37,195 nucleotides of DNA from assembly GCA_017469275.1 (NCBI GenBank), contig JAFUGT010000168.1, positions 1 to 37,195 on the forward strand, given 5' to 3'. The position numbers were made by a program, and so were the translations under genes. The stretch is from Lachnospiraceae bacterium (GTDB lineage: Bacteria; Bacillota; Clostridia; Lachnospirales; Lachnospiraceae). The notes below the pieces were generated by a model. That model saw only the letters and a list, made by a program, of their open reading frames with translations, was not told where the DNA came from and made no database searches. This document shows, piece after piece, positions 8,166 to 15,799 of the stretch (position 1 is its first letter; every line of letters begins with the position of its first letter).

Positions 8166-8966
8166 ATGAAGAGAATAGTGACAGGAATTGTGGTGTGGGT
8201 TACACTTTGTCTGATGTTAGGGGTAGATTGTCAGGCAACCGCCATAGCAACTGCTACTAAAGATAATTCTCGAGATACATTAGATAAATTAACAGTTGTT
8301 GAGATACAGAAATATTCAAAGAGTAAAAAAAGAAAAGTAACTTCCGATATACAGCAGACAGCAATTTCCGAAACAGAAGCATTTAATCAGACAAATATAT
8401 TTAAGACATTTAAAGATACTTTGCTCACCGGAAATGCTTTAAGCAATGACAAAAAAGATAATAATAACACATTGAATACCAATAATAAAAGCGCAGGTAA
8501 TAAGTCTAAGAAAGTTAAAAGCGCATCCGCTGTAACAGAGAAGAAAAAGGCTGCAGCAAAGAAGAAATACACCGGACAGGAACTGCGATATATGACCGCT
8601 ATCATTTACTGCGAAGCAAGAGGTGAGAGCTATGCAGGGCAGAAGGCTGTTGGAATTGTGGTAATGAATCGTAAGAGAAGTAAGGAATTTCCGAACGGAG
8701 TTAAGAAGGTAATCTATGAAAGAGGACAGTTCTCACCGGTAAGGAACGGAAGTCTTGACAGAGCGCTTGCACTATATGATAAATATAATAAGAGCGGCAA
8801 GTTCAAAGGAGAAATGCCAAGTTGTCTTAAAGCGGCAAAGGAGGCATTAGAAGGTTCTACCACAGTTAAAGTTAACGGAAAAGAGAAGGAGATGAAAGGA
8901 TATCTGTATTTTTCCAGATACATCTCAAATGCGAAATATACATTAGGAGATCACCAATTCAAATAG
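8166..8966 (+). CDS. SleB/CwlJ-family cell-wall hydrolase, secreted
   Basis: A 266-aa exported enzyme. The signal peptide (1-25, VTGIVVWVTLCLML) precedes a Lys/Asn/Thr-rich wall-spanning linker (about 30-130) and a Hydrolase_2 (SleB/CwlJ) domain (about 137-266) with IIYCEARGESYAGQKAVG, RGQFSPVRNG and a final YTLGDHQFK. The Glu of EAR is the expected catalytic residue. In spores this family is a lytic transglycosylase; many non-sporulation copies act in vegetative wall turnover. Start choice is unsure: ATG 8166 has poor ribosome spacing, while the strong AAAGGAG at 8119-8125 points to an in-frame ATT at 8133 that would add 11 residues, or to a short overlapping leader (ATG 8146, ending TGA 8167-8169). 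WalR-like boxes lie upstream, and a terminator follows. Confidence 0.85.
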   Translation: MKRIVTGIVVWVTLCLMLGVDCQATAIATATKDNSRDTLDKLTVVEIQKYSKSKKRKVTSDIQQTAISETEAFNQTNIFKTFKDTLLTGNALSNDKKDNNNTLNTNNKSAGNKSKKVKSASAVTEKKKAAAKKKYTGQELRYMTAIIYCEARGESYAGQKAVGIVVMNRKRSKEFPNGVKKVIYERGQFSPVRNGSLDRALALYDKYNKSGKFKGEMPSCLKAAKEALEGSTTVKVNGKEKEMKGYLYFSRYISNAKYTLGDHQFK

Positions 8967-8978
8967 GGAAAAGTGTGT

Positions 8979-9016
8979 GAAAGAAGGCTCGGGCGACAGA
9001 TGACCGGGCTTTCTTG
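8979..9016 (+). terminator. Terminator of the cell-wall hydrolase gene
   Basis: AAGAAGGCTCGG pairs with CCGGGCTTTCTT (about 8981-8992 with 9004-9015) using two G-U pairs, with a loop of about 11 bases. Only a short, interrupted T run follows. Confidence 0.65.
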
Positions 9017-9209
9017 CATTTACGGTTACTGTTAGAAATTGATAATAGTTGCCGGTGGATAAAATATAAAGACCGGTCGTAGTAAGACGTGCGATTAATG
9101 AATAACCTATTGTTTAGACGAATACAATGATTAACAAGCAGGATGTGATTTGCAGGATAAATATATTAAACCTGTTAAAGAACATTTAATTTCAGGATGT
9201 GTATAGCTT

Positions 9210-9653
9210 ATGAGAATAGTTGACAAAAACGGAAAAAGAAAAAGACGTTATCTGGTATACATGATAATGATTGTGTCCTTTTTGATAGTGTCACTTACAG
9301 CTTGTGAATTCAGAAAAACCAGCGTGGAGAAAGTCAAGGATCTGGATTATACGGTCTGCGATGAGAGCAGGCTTCCCCATGAATTAGTGAAACTTATCAA
9401 TGATAAGAAGAAGGAACCATTTAAATTTACATACCGAACTAACGATTATCTGTACATAGTCGTGGGATATGGCGCACAGGACAGGGTGGATCTTAATGTG
9501 ATGATGACGGAACTATATCTTACTGAAAATGCGATATTTGTAGAAACAGACCTGACCACGAAAGAGACTACTACATTAGAGGACGGATTAGTGAGTTATC
9601 CCTGGATTGCTGTAAAATGCGAACTTTACGATGTGCCGGTGACTTTTAAGTAG
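9210..9653 (+). CDS. Putative lipoprotein
   Basis: A 147-aa protein with a basic start, a hydrophobic segment (about 15-30, VYMIMIVSFLIVSLTA) and a lipobox LTAC, so Cys32 should be lipidated and the rest lie outside the membrane. The mature part has a pattern somewhat like the PrcB C-terminal domain (YIVVGYGAQDRVDLNV, later VSYPWIAVKCE, a beta-rich region), but this is a weak likeness by eye. The SD-like AGGAT is moderate. It stands alone between two intergenic stretches of about 220-240 bases. Function is unknown. Confidence 0.75.
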   Translation: MRIVDKNGKRKRRYLVYMIMIVSFLIVSLTACEFRKTSVEKVKDLDYTVCDESRLPHELVKLINDKKKEPFKFTYRTNDYLYIVVGYGAQDRVDLNVMMTELYLTENAIFVETDLTTKETTTLEDGLVSYPWIAVKCELYDVPVTFK

Positions 9654-9773
9654 GGGGACGTTTGGGGTGATGAATAAGGTAATTCCTGATAAAACAGATG
9701 TTAACTATTGTATTACTAAGATCTCCAAAAGGTGTTTTGAGGTTTTAGAGACAGCGCGTTGCAGATTGCTTTT

Positions 9774-9808
9774 TTGACATTGCGTATATGAGAATAATTG
9801 AGTATAAT
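9774..9808 (+). promoter_or_regulatory. Probable trmB promoter
   Basis: TATAAT at 9803-9808 has TTGCGT 17 bases upstream (9780-9785), and a perfect TTGACA directly before that (9774-9779, 23 bases from the -10). The first pair is the more usual spacing. Confidence 0.45.
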
Positions 9809-9872
9809 TACCTTTGTGTATCCGAAATTACTTGTTCGGTGTACATGGATTGTAAAACAGAAAGGATACGAC

Positions 9873-10520
9873 ATGAGACTTAGAAATGTACCGGGCTCTC
9901 GTGATGTGATTGCGGAGAGTCCATATACGATTAAAGATGAGACGAGCCATAAGGGTAAATGGAATGAGATATTCGGAAATGATAACCCGATATATATAGA
10001 GATAGGAATGGGTAAGGGCAAGTTCATAATGGAGCTGGCAAGACTTCATCCGGAGAATAATTATGTGGGAATTGAGAAGTATTCTTCGGTCCTTGTGCGT
10101 GCTCTCGAAAAGCAGGAGGAGGAACAGCTTCCCAACATTTATTTTATAAGAATGGAAGCGGAGTATATTGCAGATGTTTTCGATAAGGATGAGGTTTCGG
10201 GAATATATCTTAACTTCTCGGACCCATGGCCGAAGGACAGGCATGCCAAGAGAAGACTCACATCAGTGCAGTTCCTTGAACGATATGAGAAGATACTGAA
10301 AAAAGAGGGACATGTAATCTTTAAGACGGATAATAGGGATTTGTTTGATTTTTCCCTTGAACAGGTTGAAGAGGCGGCAAACTGGAAACTCCTCAATCAC
10401 ACATTTGATCTGCATAATTCGGAATATGTTGAGGGAAATGTGATGACGGAGTATGAGACCAAGTTCGTTGAAAAGGGTAATCCCATATGCCGCATGGATA
10501 TAATTCAAAAGGAATCATAA
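9873..10520 (+). CDS. trmB: tRNA (guanine-N7-)-methyltransferase
   Basis: A 215-aa SAM-dependent enzyme that methylates G46 in the tRNA variable loop. The start is set at ATG 9873 (MRLRNVPGSRD) with AAAGGA at 9861-9866; the frame continues upstream to 9798 but without family likeness. Motifs are the SAM loop IEIGMGKGKF, the acidic VGIEKYSS, the catalytic-region NFSDPWPKDRHAKRRL, and FKTDNRDLF, ending in a TEYETKF motif typical of TrmB. Length is standard. It is monocistronic as far as seen, and followed by a 620-base gap. Confidence 0.95.
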   Translation: MRLRNVPGSRDVIAESPYTIKDETSHKGKWNEIFGNDNPIYIEIGMGKGKFIMELARLHPENNYVGIEKYSSVLVRALEKQEEEQLPNIYFIRMEAEYIADVFDKDEVSGIYLNFSDPWPKDRHAKRRLTSVQFLERYEKILKKEGHVIFKTDNRDLFDFSLEQVEEAANWKLLNHTFDLHNSEYVEGNVMTEYETKFVEKGNPICRMDIIQKES

Positions 10521-10805
10521 TGTGGAACGGCTTGTTGAATAATTGAAATATCACGTATATTTGTTAAGGCAAGTACATTTTTATGCGGTATATTGAAAGT
10601 ACATTCCCGTATAGAAGAGCATACTATAATAATAAATGGGCGTAGTTAGTTTTGCGTCTGCCCGGACTGATGCGAAGCATGTATGAAAAATACGCTTTGA
10701 AGAGTTTAGTGTAAGCGAAGAAGTCTATGGACGAAAGTACACTAAGATGTAGTTGACGTGAAAGAATGTTCAATATGCTCATAGTTTATCAGGGGGATGT
10801 AAAAC
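10521..10805 (+). other. Structured leader or RNA region before the 58-aa ORF
   Basis: TATAAT at 10625-10630 is a possible -10. After it, GGGC...GCCC, ATGC-GAA-GCAT and GCGT/ACGC pairs are seen around 10638-10696, and a longer element follows in which TTAGTGTA and TACACTAA pair (about 10708-10744) around GTC-TATG-GAC. No terminator separates it from the GTG start at 10806, so it may be a cis-acting leader. No known riboswitch was recognised. Confidence 0.4.
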
Positions 10806-10982
10806 GTGGGAATATGTTGCAAACTTGCTGCAATGAAATATGATTTAGAGCACAGGTATCCGATTATAATGAAGCTTGAAAACCGAATGTGTACGGTTGA
10901 GCGCGAGCTTAACAGGGATAATCCGTGTTATAAGAGTAAATGTGGCGGAAGAAGGAACTGTCCGACAAATCGCCATAATTGA
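10806..10982 (+). CDS. Small cysteine-rich protein (58 aa), unknown
   Basis: A GTG-started frame with a strong ribosome site AGGGGGA at 10791-10797, spacing 8. The protein begins MGICCKLAAMKYDLEHRY, has a helical charged middle, and carries six cysteines: C4, C5, C29, C41, C46 and C52, the last three in a C-x4-C-x5-C cluster next to GGRR. A metal-binding or disulphide fold is possible. There is no signal peptide or membrane segment. It sits behind a structured leader. No family is recognised. Evidence for translation is the ribosome site and the cysteine pattern only. Confidence 0.45.
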   Translation: MGICCKLAAMKYDLEHRYPIIMKLENRMCTVERELNRDNPCYKSKCGGRRNCPTNRHN

Positions 10983-11140
10983 TTGTATTTGAGACGCGAA
11001 AGTGGTATGATAATGAAAGGTTTACCGATTGATGATTTACAGATAATAAGGTAACTAATGCCATACTGTGATAATGCAATAAAACAATTATACAAAGGGC
11101 AGTGTTAGTACAACAAAATATAATAAGTCAGGATATAAAC

Positions 11141-11989
11141 ATGCAGTTTCGACCATGTATTGATATACACAATGGAAAAGTTAAACAGATAGTGGGAGGA
11201 TCACTAAAAGATGCCGGCAATCAGGCTTCGGAGAACTTTGTTTCCGAGCAGGATGCGGCATTTTATGCTCATTTATATAAGGAAAGCGGAATTAAAGGAG
11301 GACATATCATCCTTCTCAACAAGGCGGGAACTCCTGAATATGAGGCGGATATGGAGCAGGCAAGAACAGCGCTCTTAACATATCCGGAAGGACTTCAGAT
11401 AGGCGGCGGAGTAAATGCGGAAAATGCAAAGCGGTTTATCGATATGGGTGCCTCCCATGTTATTGTCACGTCCTATGTGTTCAGGGATGGAAGGATTGAT
11501 TTTGACAGACTTGATGAGTTGGTTTCTGAAGTTGGGAAAAAACATCTTGTGCTGGATCTTTCCTGTAGGAGAAAGCAGGAAGATATAGATTTGAAAAATC
11601 AAGATGTTTCTTTGGACAAGCAGGGGGCGACTAATATGACAGCTTCAGCACATAGTCCATACTACATCGTCACAGACCGTTGGCAGAAATTCACTGATGA
11701 GCCCCTGTCAAGAGACCTGCTTAGCAGGTTGTCTTCATATGCTGACGAGTTTCTTGTACATGCCGTTGATGTGGAGGGGAAGGCATCCGGGGTTGAGAAG
11801 GAACTTGTGTCCTTACTTGCAGGGTGTGTGGAGATTCCCATAACCTATGCCGGAGGCGTGGGGAGTTACGAGGATATTGAAGTGATCAGGGAGCTTGGAA
11901 AGGGACATGTCAATGTGACGATAGGAAGTGCGCTTGACCTTTTTGGAGGCAGACTGGAGTTTGACAAAGTTCTTGCGATGATGGATTGA
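11141..11989 (+). CDS. hisA: HisA, eukaryotic (HIS6) type: ProFAR isomerase
   Basis: A 282-aa protein for the fourth step of histidine synthesis, the Amadori isomerisation of ProFAR to PRFAR. It resembles yeast HIS6 rather than usual bacterial HisA: it opens FRPCIDIHNGKVKQIVGG, then has LQIGGGVN, VIVTSYVF, LVLDLSCRR, VTDRWQKFTDEPL, FLVHAVDVEG, ITYAGGV and the end IGSALDLFGG. D8 and D139 are the likely catalytic pair. ATG 11141 is chosen because the family starts here; AGGAT lies just upstream. A stretch at about 144-173 between LDLSCRR and YYIVTDRW is polar and longer than in yeast. No other his gene is adjacent. The (beta-alpha)8 barrel is otherwise complete. Confidence 0.88.
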   Translation: MQFRPCIDIHNGKVKQIVGGSLKDAGNQASENFVSEQDAAFYAHLYKESGIKGGHIILLNKAGTPEYEADMEQARTALLTYPEGLQIGGGVNAENAKRFIDMGASHVIVTSYVFRDGRIDFDRLDELVSEVGKKHLVLDLSCRRKQEDIDLKNQDVSLDKQGATNMTASAHSPYYIVTDRWQKFTDEPLSRDLLSRLSSYADEFLVHAVDVEGKASGVEKELVSLLAGCVEIPITYAGGVGSYEDIEVIRELGKGHVNVTIGSALDLFGGRLEFDKVLAMMD

Positions 11990-12148
11990 TACATTTCAAT
12001 CCTGATGCAATGATGTGGGTGAACTTTTACTATGTAAACAGTTCTTCACGTTTTAGATCCTCAGATAAAAATGTGCATCTGTACAAGCACATTTTTACCT
12101 TTTGACCTTGACATCAATAATTATAACAGACAAGATAGGAAATATAGA

Positions 12149-14809
12149 ATGATTGACCGGGATACAGAAACATCAAATAATAAAGAAATGACAGAAAAAC
12201 CGCAGGGTAAGAATAGTAATATTTTCAAGACATTTTACGAGAAGCATTACGTATATGTTATTATTTTTCTTATCGCCTTTGCCATGATGGTGGGGGCTTG
12301 GGTTATTGGAGAAGTGGGACCGTTTGGCGGTAAATGTCTGGTGGTGGTGGATGGAGTTCATCAATATCTTCCCTTCTTCTCTGAATATCAGGAAAAACTT
12401 AAGCATCTTTCTGACATTCAATACACCTTTGATGTGGGTATGGGGAACAACTTTATTTCCCTTTGGTCCTATTATCTGTCAAGTCCCATCAATCTGATAG
12501 TGATACTGTTTGCCAAGAGTCATTTGCCAATGGCTCTCAATATTATAATCAGTACGAAGATTATAATTGCATCGCTTACATTTGCATATTTTCTGATTCA
12601 CCGGGGCAAAGAGAAAGAAGTCACACTGGGAGTTATCCCATTTTCACTACTCTATGCTTTTTCAAGTTATGTGGTGGGTTATTATTGGAATCTCATGTGG
12701 CTTGACTGTATTTTCATTTTTCCGATTATTATTCTCGGAATGGATAAAATGATGAAGAAAAGTGACAGCCGTATGTATGTGCTGGCGCTGCTCTATGCAT
12801 TTATATGTAATTATTATATAAGTTTCATGATATGCATGTTTCTTGTGCTGTGGTTTTTCACCTACAGATTCAAGAGCTTTTCAGATTTCTTTTTTAAGGG
12901 CTTGCGATTTGCGGTGGCATCGCTGATTACGGCGGCTATGAGTGCGGTGGTATTGTTGCCGGCATATAAGGGAATAATGACAACTGCTTCTGCGGAATTT
13001 GAACTTCCTGAATGGGAGTTTTACGGAACTTTTGCAGACACCCTAAGGTCACATTTATTCTGTTCCGAGGTGCTGACTAATCAGATCGGAGATGCGGGAA
13101 CCAATCTTTATTGCGGAATAATCACTGTGTTGTTTGCGGTAATATTTTTAATGATGCCGGGAATATCCAGAGAGCGGAAGGTGAAATATCTTCTGTTGCT
13201 GGCGCTTCTCGTTGTAAGTTTTAACAATGTCAAATTAAACTATATTTGGCATGGTTTTCATAATCAGTACGGAATACCCAACAGATTTGCATTTCTGTAT
13301 GTGTTCGTACTTATATTGATGGCATATGAAGTGTACAGGAAAATGGATATAATAAAGCCTTTTATGATATTGATTGCATATACTGTTTCAATGCTTTTTG
13401 TGATATTCTGTTATTACCATGCAGAGACAGTATATGAAACCCGTACCTATATTCTTACGGCAGCCTTGTTATCCCTTTATCTTGTACTGATTATTCTTTA
13501 TTGCAAGCTTAAGTATAAAGAATTGTTTATGTACATAATTATATTTGTTGCTGTTTTCGAGATGGCGGCTAACGGACTTTTTGGCTTCTCTCAGGATGGA
13601 AGCTCAGAACCGGATTATTACTATGGTGACACCAAAGCAGTCATGGCGCTTAAGGATAGAAATGAAGAGAGAAAAAATGATTTTTCCCGTGCGGATGTTC
13701 TTCTTCCCCGATTTGTGGATGAAGCCACCTGGTATAATCTGAGAAGTGTAGGAATATTCGGTTCTACCGTTCGCGGTGAGATGGTGGATGTCATGGGTGA
13801 CTTAGGTTACTATACAGGAGCCAATGAATATCTCTATTACGGTGCAACCCCTGTCACCAATGCGCTTTTTGGTGTCAGGCATGTTTATACAAGAGAGAAT
13901 GATTACATCAATACGGACTCTCATATGTTCGTGAAGGATTCGGAACCTTCGGGGCAGGGCAAGGTAACATTATATGAAAATCCATATACCCTTCCAATTG
14001 GATATATGGTAAATGATGAGATATTGGATTTTGAGACTTTGGATAATGGACCATTTACTGTGCAAAACGAGTTGTGCGGGGCGTTGACCGGAGTTGAGCC
14101 GATATTTGTGTCGATTTTTGACGATATGAATGTCAATGCTTATGGGACGAATATGGACATTACCCTTGTAGATGACAACAATGCTACTTACAAAAATGCT
14201 AACGAGAGTGCCAGAGGGGATATGATTTATACGGTTCCGGAGGACATGGATCTTTATATGAGCTGTCGGGGCAGCAATGTCCACAAGATTGCCCTTCTGA
14301 TAGATGGTAAGGAACGGGCTTATGACAGATATCAGGGACAGATTTTTCATATAGGTAAAATGAAAGCCGGACAAAAGGTGGATATACAGTTTGAGCTTAA
14401 TGATGACGAGGAGGAGCTTTCCGGTGATCTTTATTGTTATCCCATGAAGTATTTAGGAGACCAGTTTTCGGCATTTTATAATTCTCTGCTGGGAAGAGGG
14501 ATGCAGGTGGATTCGGTATCGGATACAAAGATAACCGGTAAGATATATGCGGATGGTGACGATATATTCATGACATCCATCCCCTATGATGATGGGTGGA
14601 AGATAATATGTGACGGTAAGGAAGTAGAGACATATATATTGTTGGAAGCCTTTTTGGGGGCTGATATACCCGAAGGTGAGCATGATATAGAAATCATTTA
14701 TAACAGTCCGGGTATGCGGGAAGGTATGATAATAACACTTGTGGGAATTGTTCTGTTCCTGGTGTTGATATATATTGAGTCAAGAGAAAATGACTATATA
14801 GTAGAATAG
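12149..14809 (+). CDS. YfhO-family polytopic membrane protein
   Basis: An 886-aa membrane protein. The cytoplasmic N-terminus (about 40 residues) is followed by about a dozen hydrophobic helices over residues 45-500 and then a long extracytoplasmic region (about 510-860) ending in a last helix (IITLVGIVLFLVLIYI). YfhO hallmarks are GPFGGKCLVVVDGVHQY early on, GMGNNF, LWSYYLSSP and the acidic end motif DDGWKI. YfhO proteins have a GT-C-like fold; in Bacillus YfhO acts in lipoteichoic acid glycosylation. ATG 12149 (MIDRDTETS) is chosen with AGGAAA upstream; the frame extends to 12071. It sits upstream of galU with an 80-base gap holding a promoter-like sequence. The substrate is inferred only. 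Confidence 0.85.
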   Translation: MIDRDTETSNNKEMTEKPQGKNSNIFKTFYEKHYVYVIIFLIAFAMMVGAWVIGEVGPFGGKCLVVVDGVHQYLPFFSEYQEKLKHLSDIQYTFDVGMGNNFISLWSYYLSSPINLIVILFAKSHLPMALNIIISTKIIIASLTFAYFLIHRGKEKEVTLGVIPFSLLYAFSSYVVGYYWNLMWLDCIFIFPIIILGMDKMMKKSDSRMYVLALLYAFICNYYISFMICMFLVLWFFTYRFKSFSDFFFKGLRFAVASLITAAMSAVVLLPAYKGIMTTASAEFELPEWEFYGTFADTLRSHLFCSEVLTNQIGDAGTNLYCGIITVLFAVIFLMMPGISRERKVKYLLLLALLVVSFNNVKLNYIWHGFHNQYGIPNRFAFLYVFVLILMAYEVYRKMDIIKPFMILIAYTVSMLFVIFCYYHAETVYETRTYILTAALLSLYLVLIILYCKLKYKELFMYIIIFVAVFEMAANGLFGFSQDGSSEPDYYYGDTKAVMALKDRNEERKNDFSRADVLLPRFVDEATWYNLRSVGIFGSTVRGEMVDVMGDLGYYTGANEYLYYGATPVTNALFGVRHVYTRENDYINTDSHMFVKDSEPSGQGKVTLYENPYTLPIGYMVNDEILDFETLDNGPFTVQNELCGALTGVEPIFVSIFDDMNVNAYGTNMDITLVDDNNATYKNANESARGDMIYTVPEDMDLYMSCRGSNVHKIALLIDGKERAYDRYQGQIFHIGKMKAGQKVDIQFELNDDEEELSGDLYCYPMKYLGDQFSAFYNSLLGRGMQVDSVSDTKITGKIYADGDDIFMTSIPYDDGWKIICDGKEVETYILLEAFLGADIPEGEHDIEIIYNSPGMREGMIITLVGIVLFLVLIYIESRENDYIVE

Positions 14810-14836
14810 GCGATTGCACAACATGATATACATTAT

Positions 14837-14864
14837 TTGAGTGTTTCGAAATCATTTATAATAT
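14837..14864 (+). promoter_or_regulatory. Possible galU promoter
   Basis: TTGAGT (14837-14842) and TAATAT (14859-14864), spacing 16, between the YfhO stop and galU. TATAAT is at 14857-14862, at a poorer spacing. Confidence 0.4.
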
Positions 14865-14889
14865 GGTAGAAAAAAGAGGAGGCAAGGCT

Positions 14890-15783
14890 ATGAGGAAGAA
14901 GGAGATACGAAAGGCTGTTATTCCGGCAGCGGGACTGGGAACGAGATTTTTGCCGGCGACCAAGGCAATTCCTAAGGAAATGTTACCCTTAGTTGACATT
15001 CCTACGATTCAGTACATTGTCAAAGAGGCAGTTAACAGCGGAATAGAGGAGATATTGGTCATAACCAATTCCAACAAACATTGTATGGAGAATCATTTTG
15101 ACAGATCTTACGAATTAGAAAACAGATTGCTTGAATCTGACAAGCAAGAGGAGTATAATATGATATGTGATATTGCCAATATGGCTAATATCTATTATGT
15201 GAGGCAGAAGGAGCCTAAGGGATTGGGGCATGCAATTTTGTGTGCAAAATCATTTATCGGAGATGAACCCTTTGCAGTGCTTTTAGGTGATGATGTGGTT
15301 GAGAATCACGACGGGAAACCGGCACTTAAGCAGCTTATCGATGCATATAATTCTGTACAGGCATCGATTGTGGGAGTTCAGACCGTACCTGAGGATGATG
15401 TGAGCAAATACGGAATTGTTGAACCGGAAAAAGGCGAGGATGTTCTTAACCGAAAGGTCAAACTAAGATCAATGGTTGAGAAGCCAAAGAAAGAGGATGC
15501 TCCAAGCTCCATGGCAGTTCTTGGCAGATATGTGTTGACACCGGAGATATTTGACTATCTGGAGACACAGACGCCGGGGGCAGGCGGAGAGATTCAGCTT
15601 ACGGATGCCATTAAAAACCTAATGATCAGTCAGTCGGTATATGCTTATGATTTTGAAGGCACACGATATGACGTTGGAGATAAATTCGGATTTATAAGAG
15701 CGACCATCGAATATGCTTTGGAGCGAGAAGAATTAAGGGATAAGCTTCAGGCATATTTGAAAGAATTAGCACAAACATTCTAG
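14890..15783 (+). CDS. galU: UTP--glucose-1-phosphate uridylyltransferase
   Basis: A 297-aa nucleotidyltransferase that makes UDP-glucose from UTP and glucose-1-phosphate. It begins RKAVIPAAGLGTRFLPATKA, the signature of GalU, followed by KEMLPLVDIPTIQYIV, RQKEPKGLGHAIL, LLGDDVV and later MVEKPKKEDAPSSMAVLGRY and GGEIQLTDAI. Length is typical. The start is ATG 14890 with GAGGAGG at 14876-14882, in preference to the upstream in-frame ATG at 14863. The next gene follows after 16 bases, so the two are likely co-transcribed. UDP-glucose feeds exopolysaccharide, teichoic acid sugar and galactose metabolism. Confidence 0.96.
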   Translation: MRKKEIRKAVIPAAGLGTRFLPATKAIPKEMLPLVDIPTIQYIVKEAVNSGIEEILVITNSNKHCMENHFDRSYELENRLLESDKQEEYNMICDIANMANIYYVRQKEPKGLGHAILCAKSFIGDEPFAVLLGDDVVENHDGKPALKQLIDAYNSVQASIVGVQTVPEDDVSKYGIVEPEKGEDVLNRKVKLRSMVEKPKKEDAPSSMAVLGRYVLTPEIFDYLETQTPGAGGEIQLTDAIKNLMISQSVYAYDFEGTRYDVGDKFGFIRATIEYALEREELRDKLQAYLKELAQTF

Positions 15784-15799
15784 AACGGGGGTTATAGGG

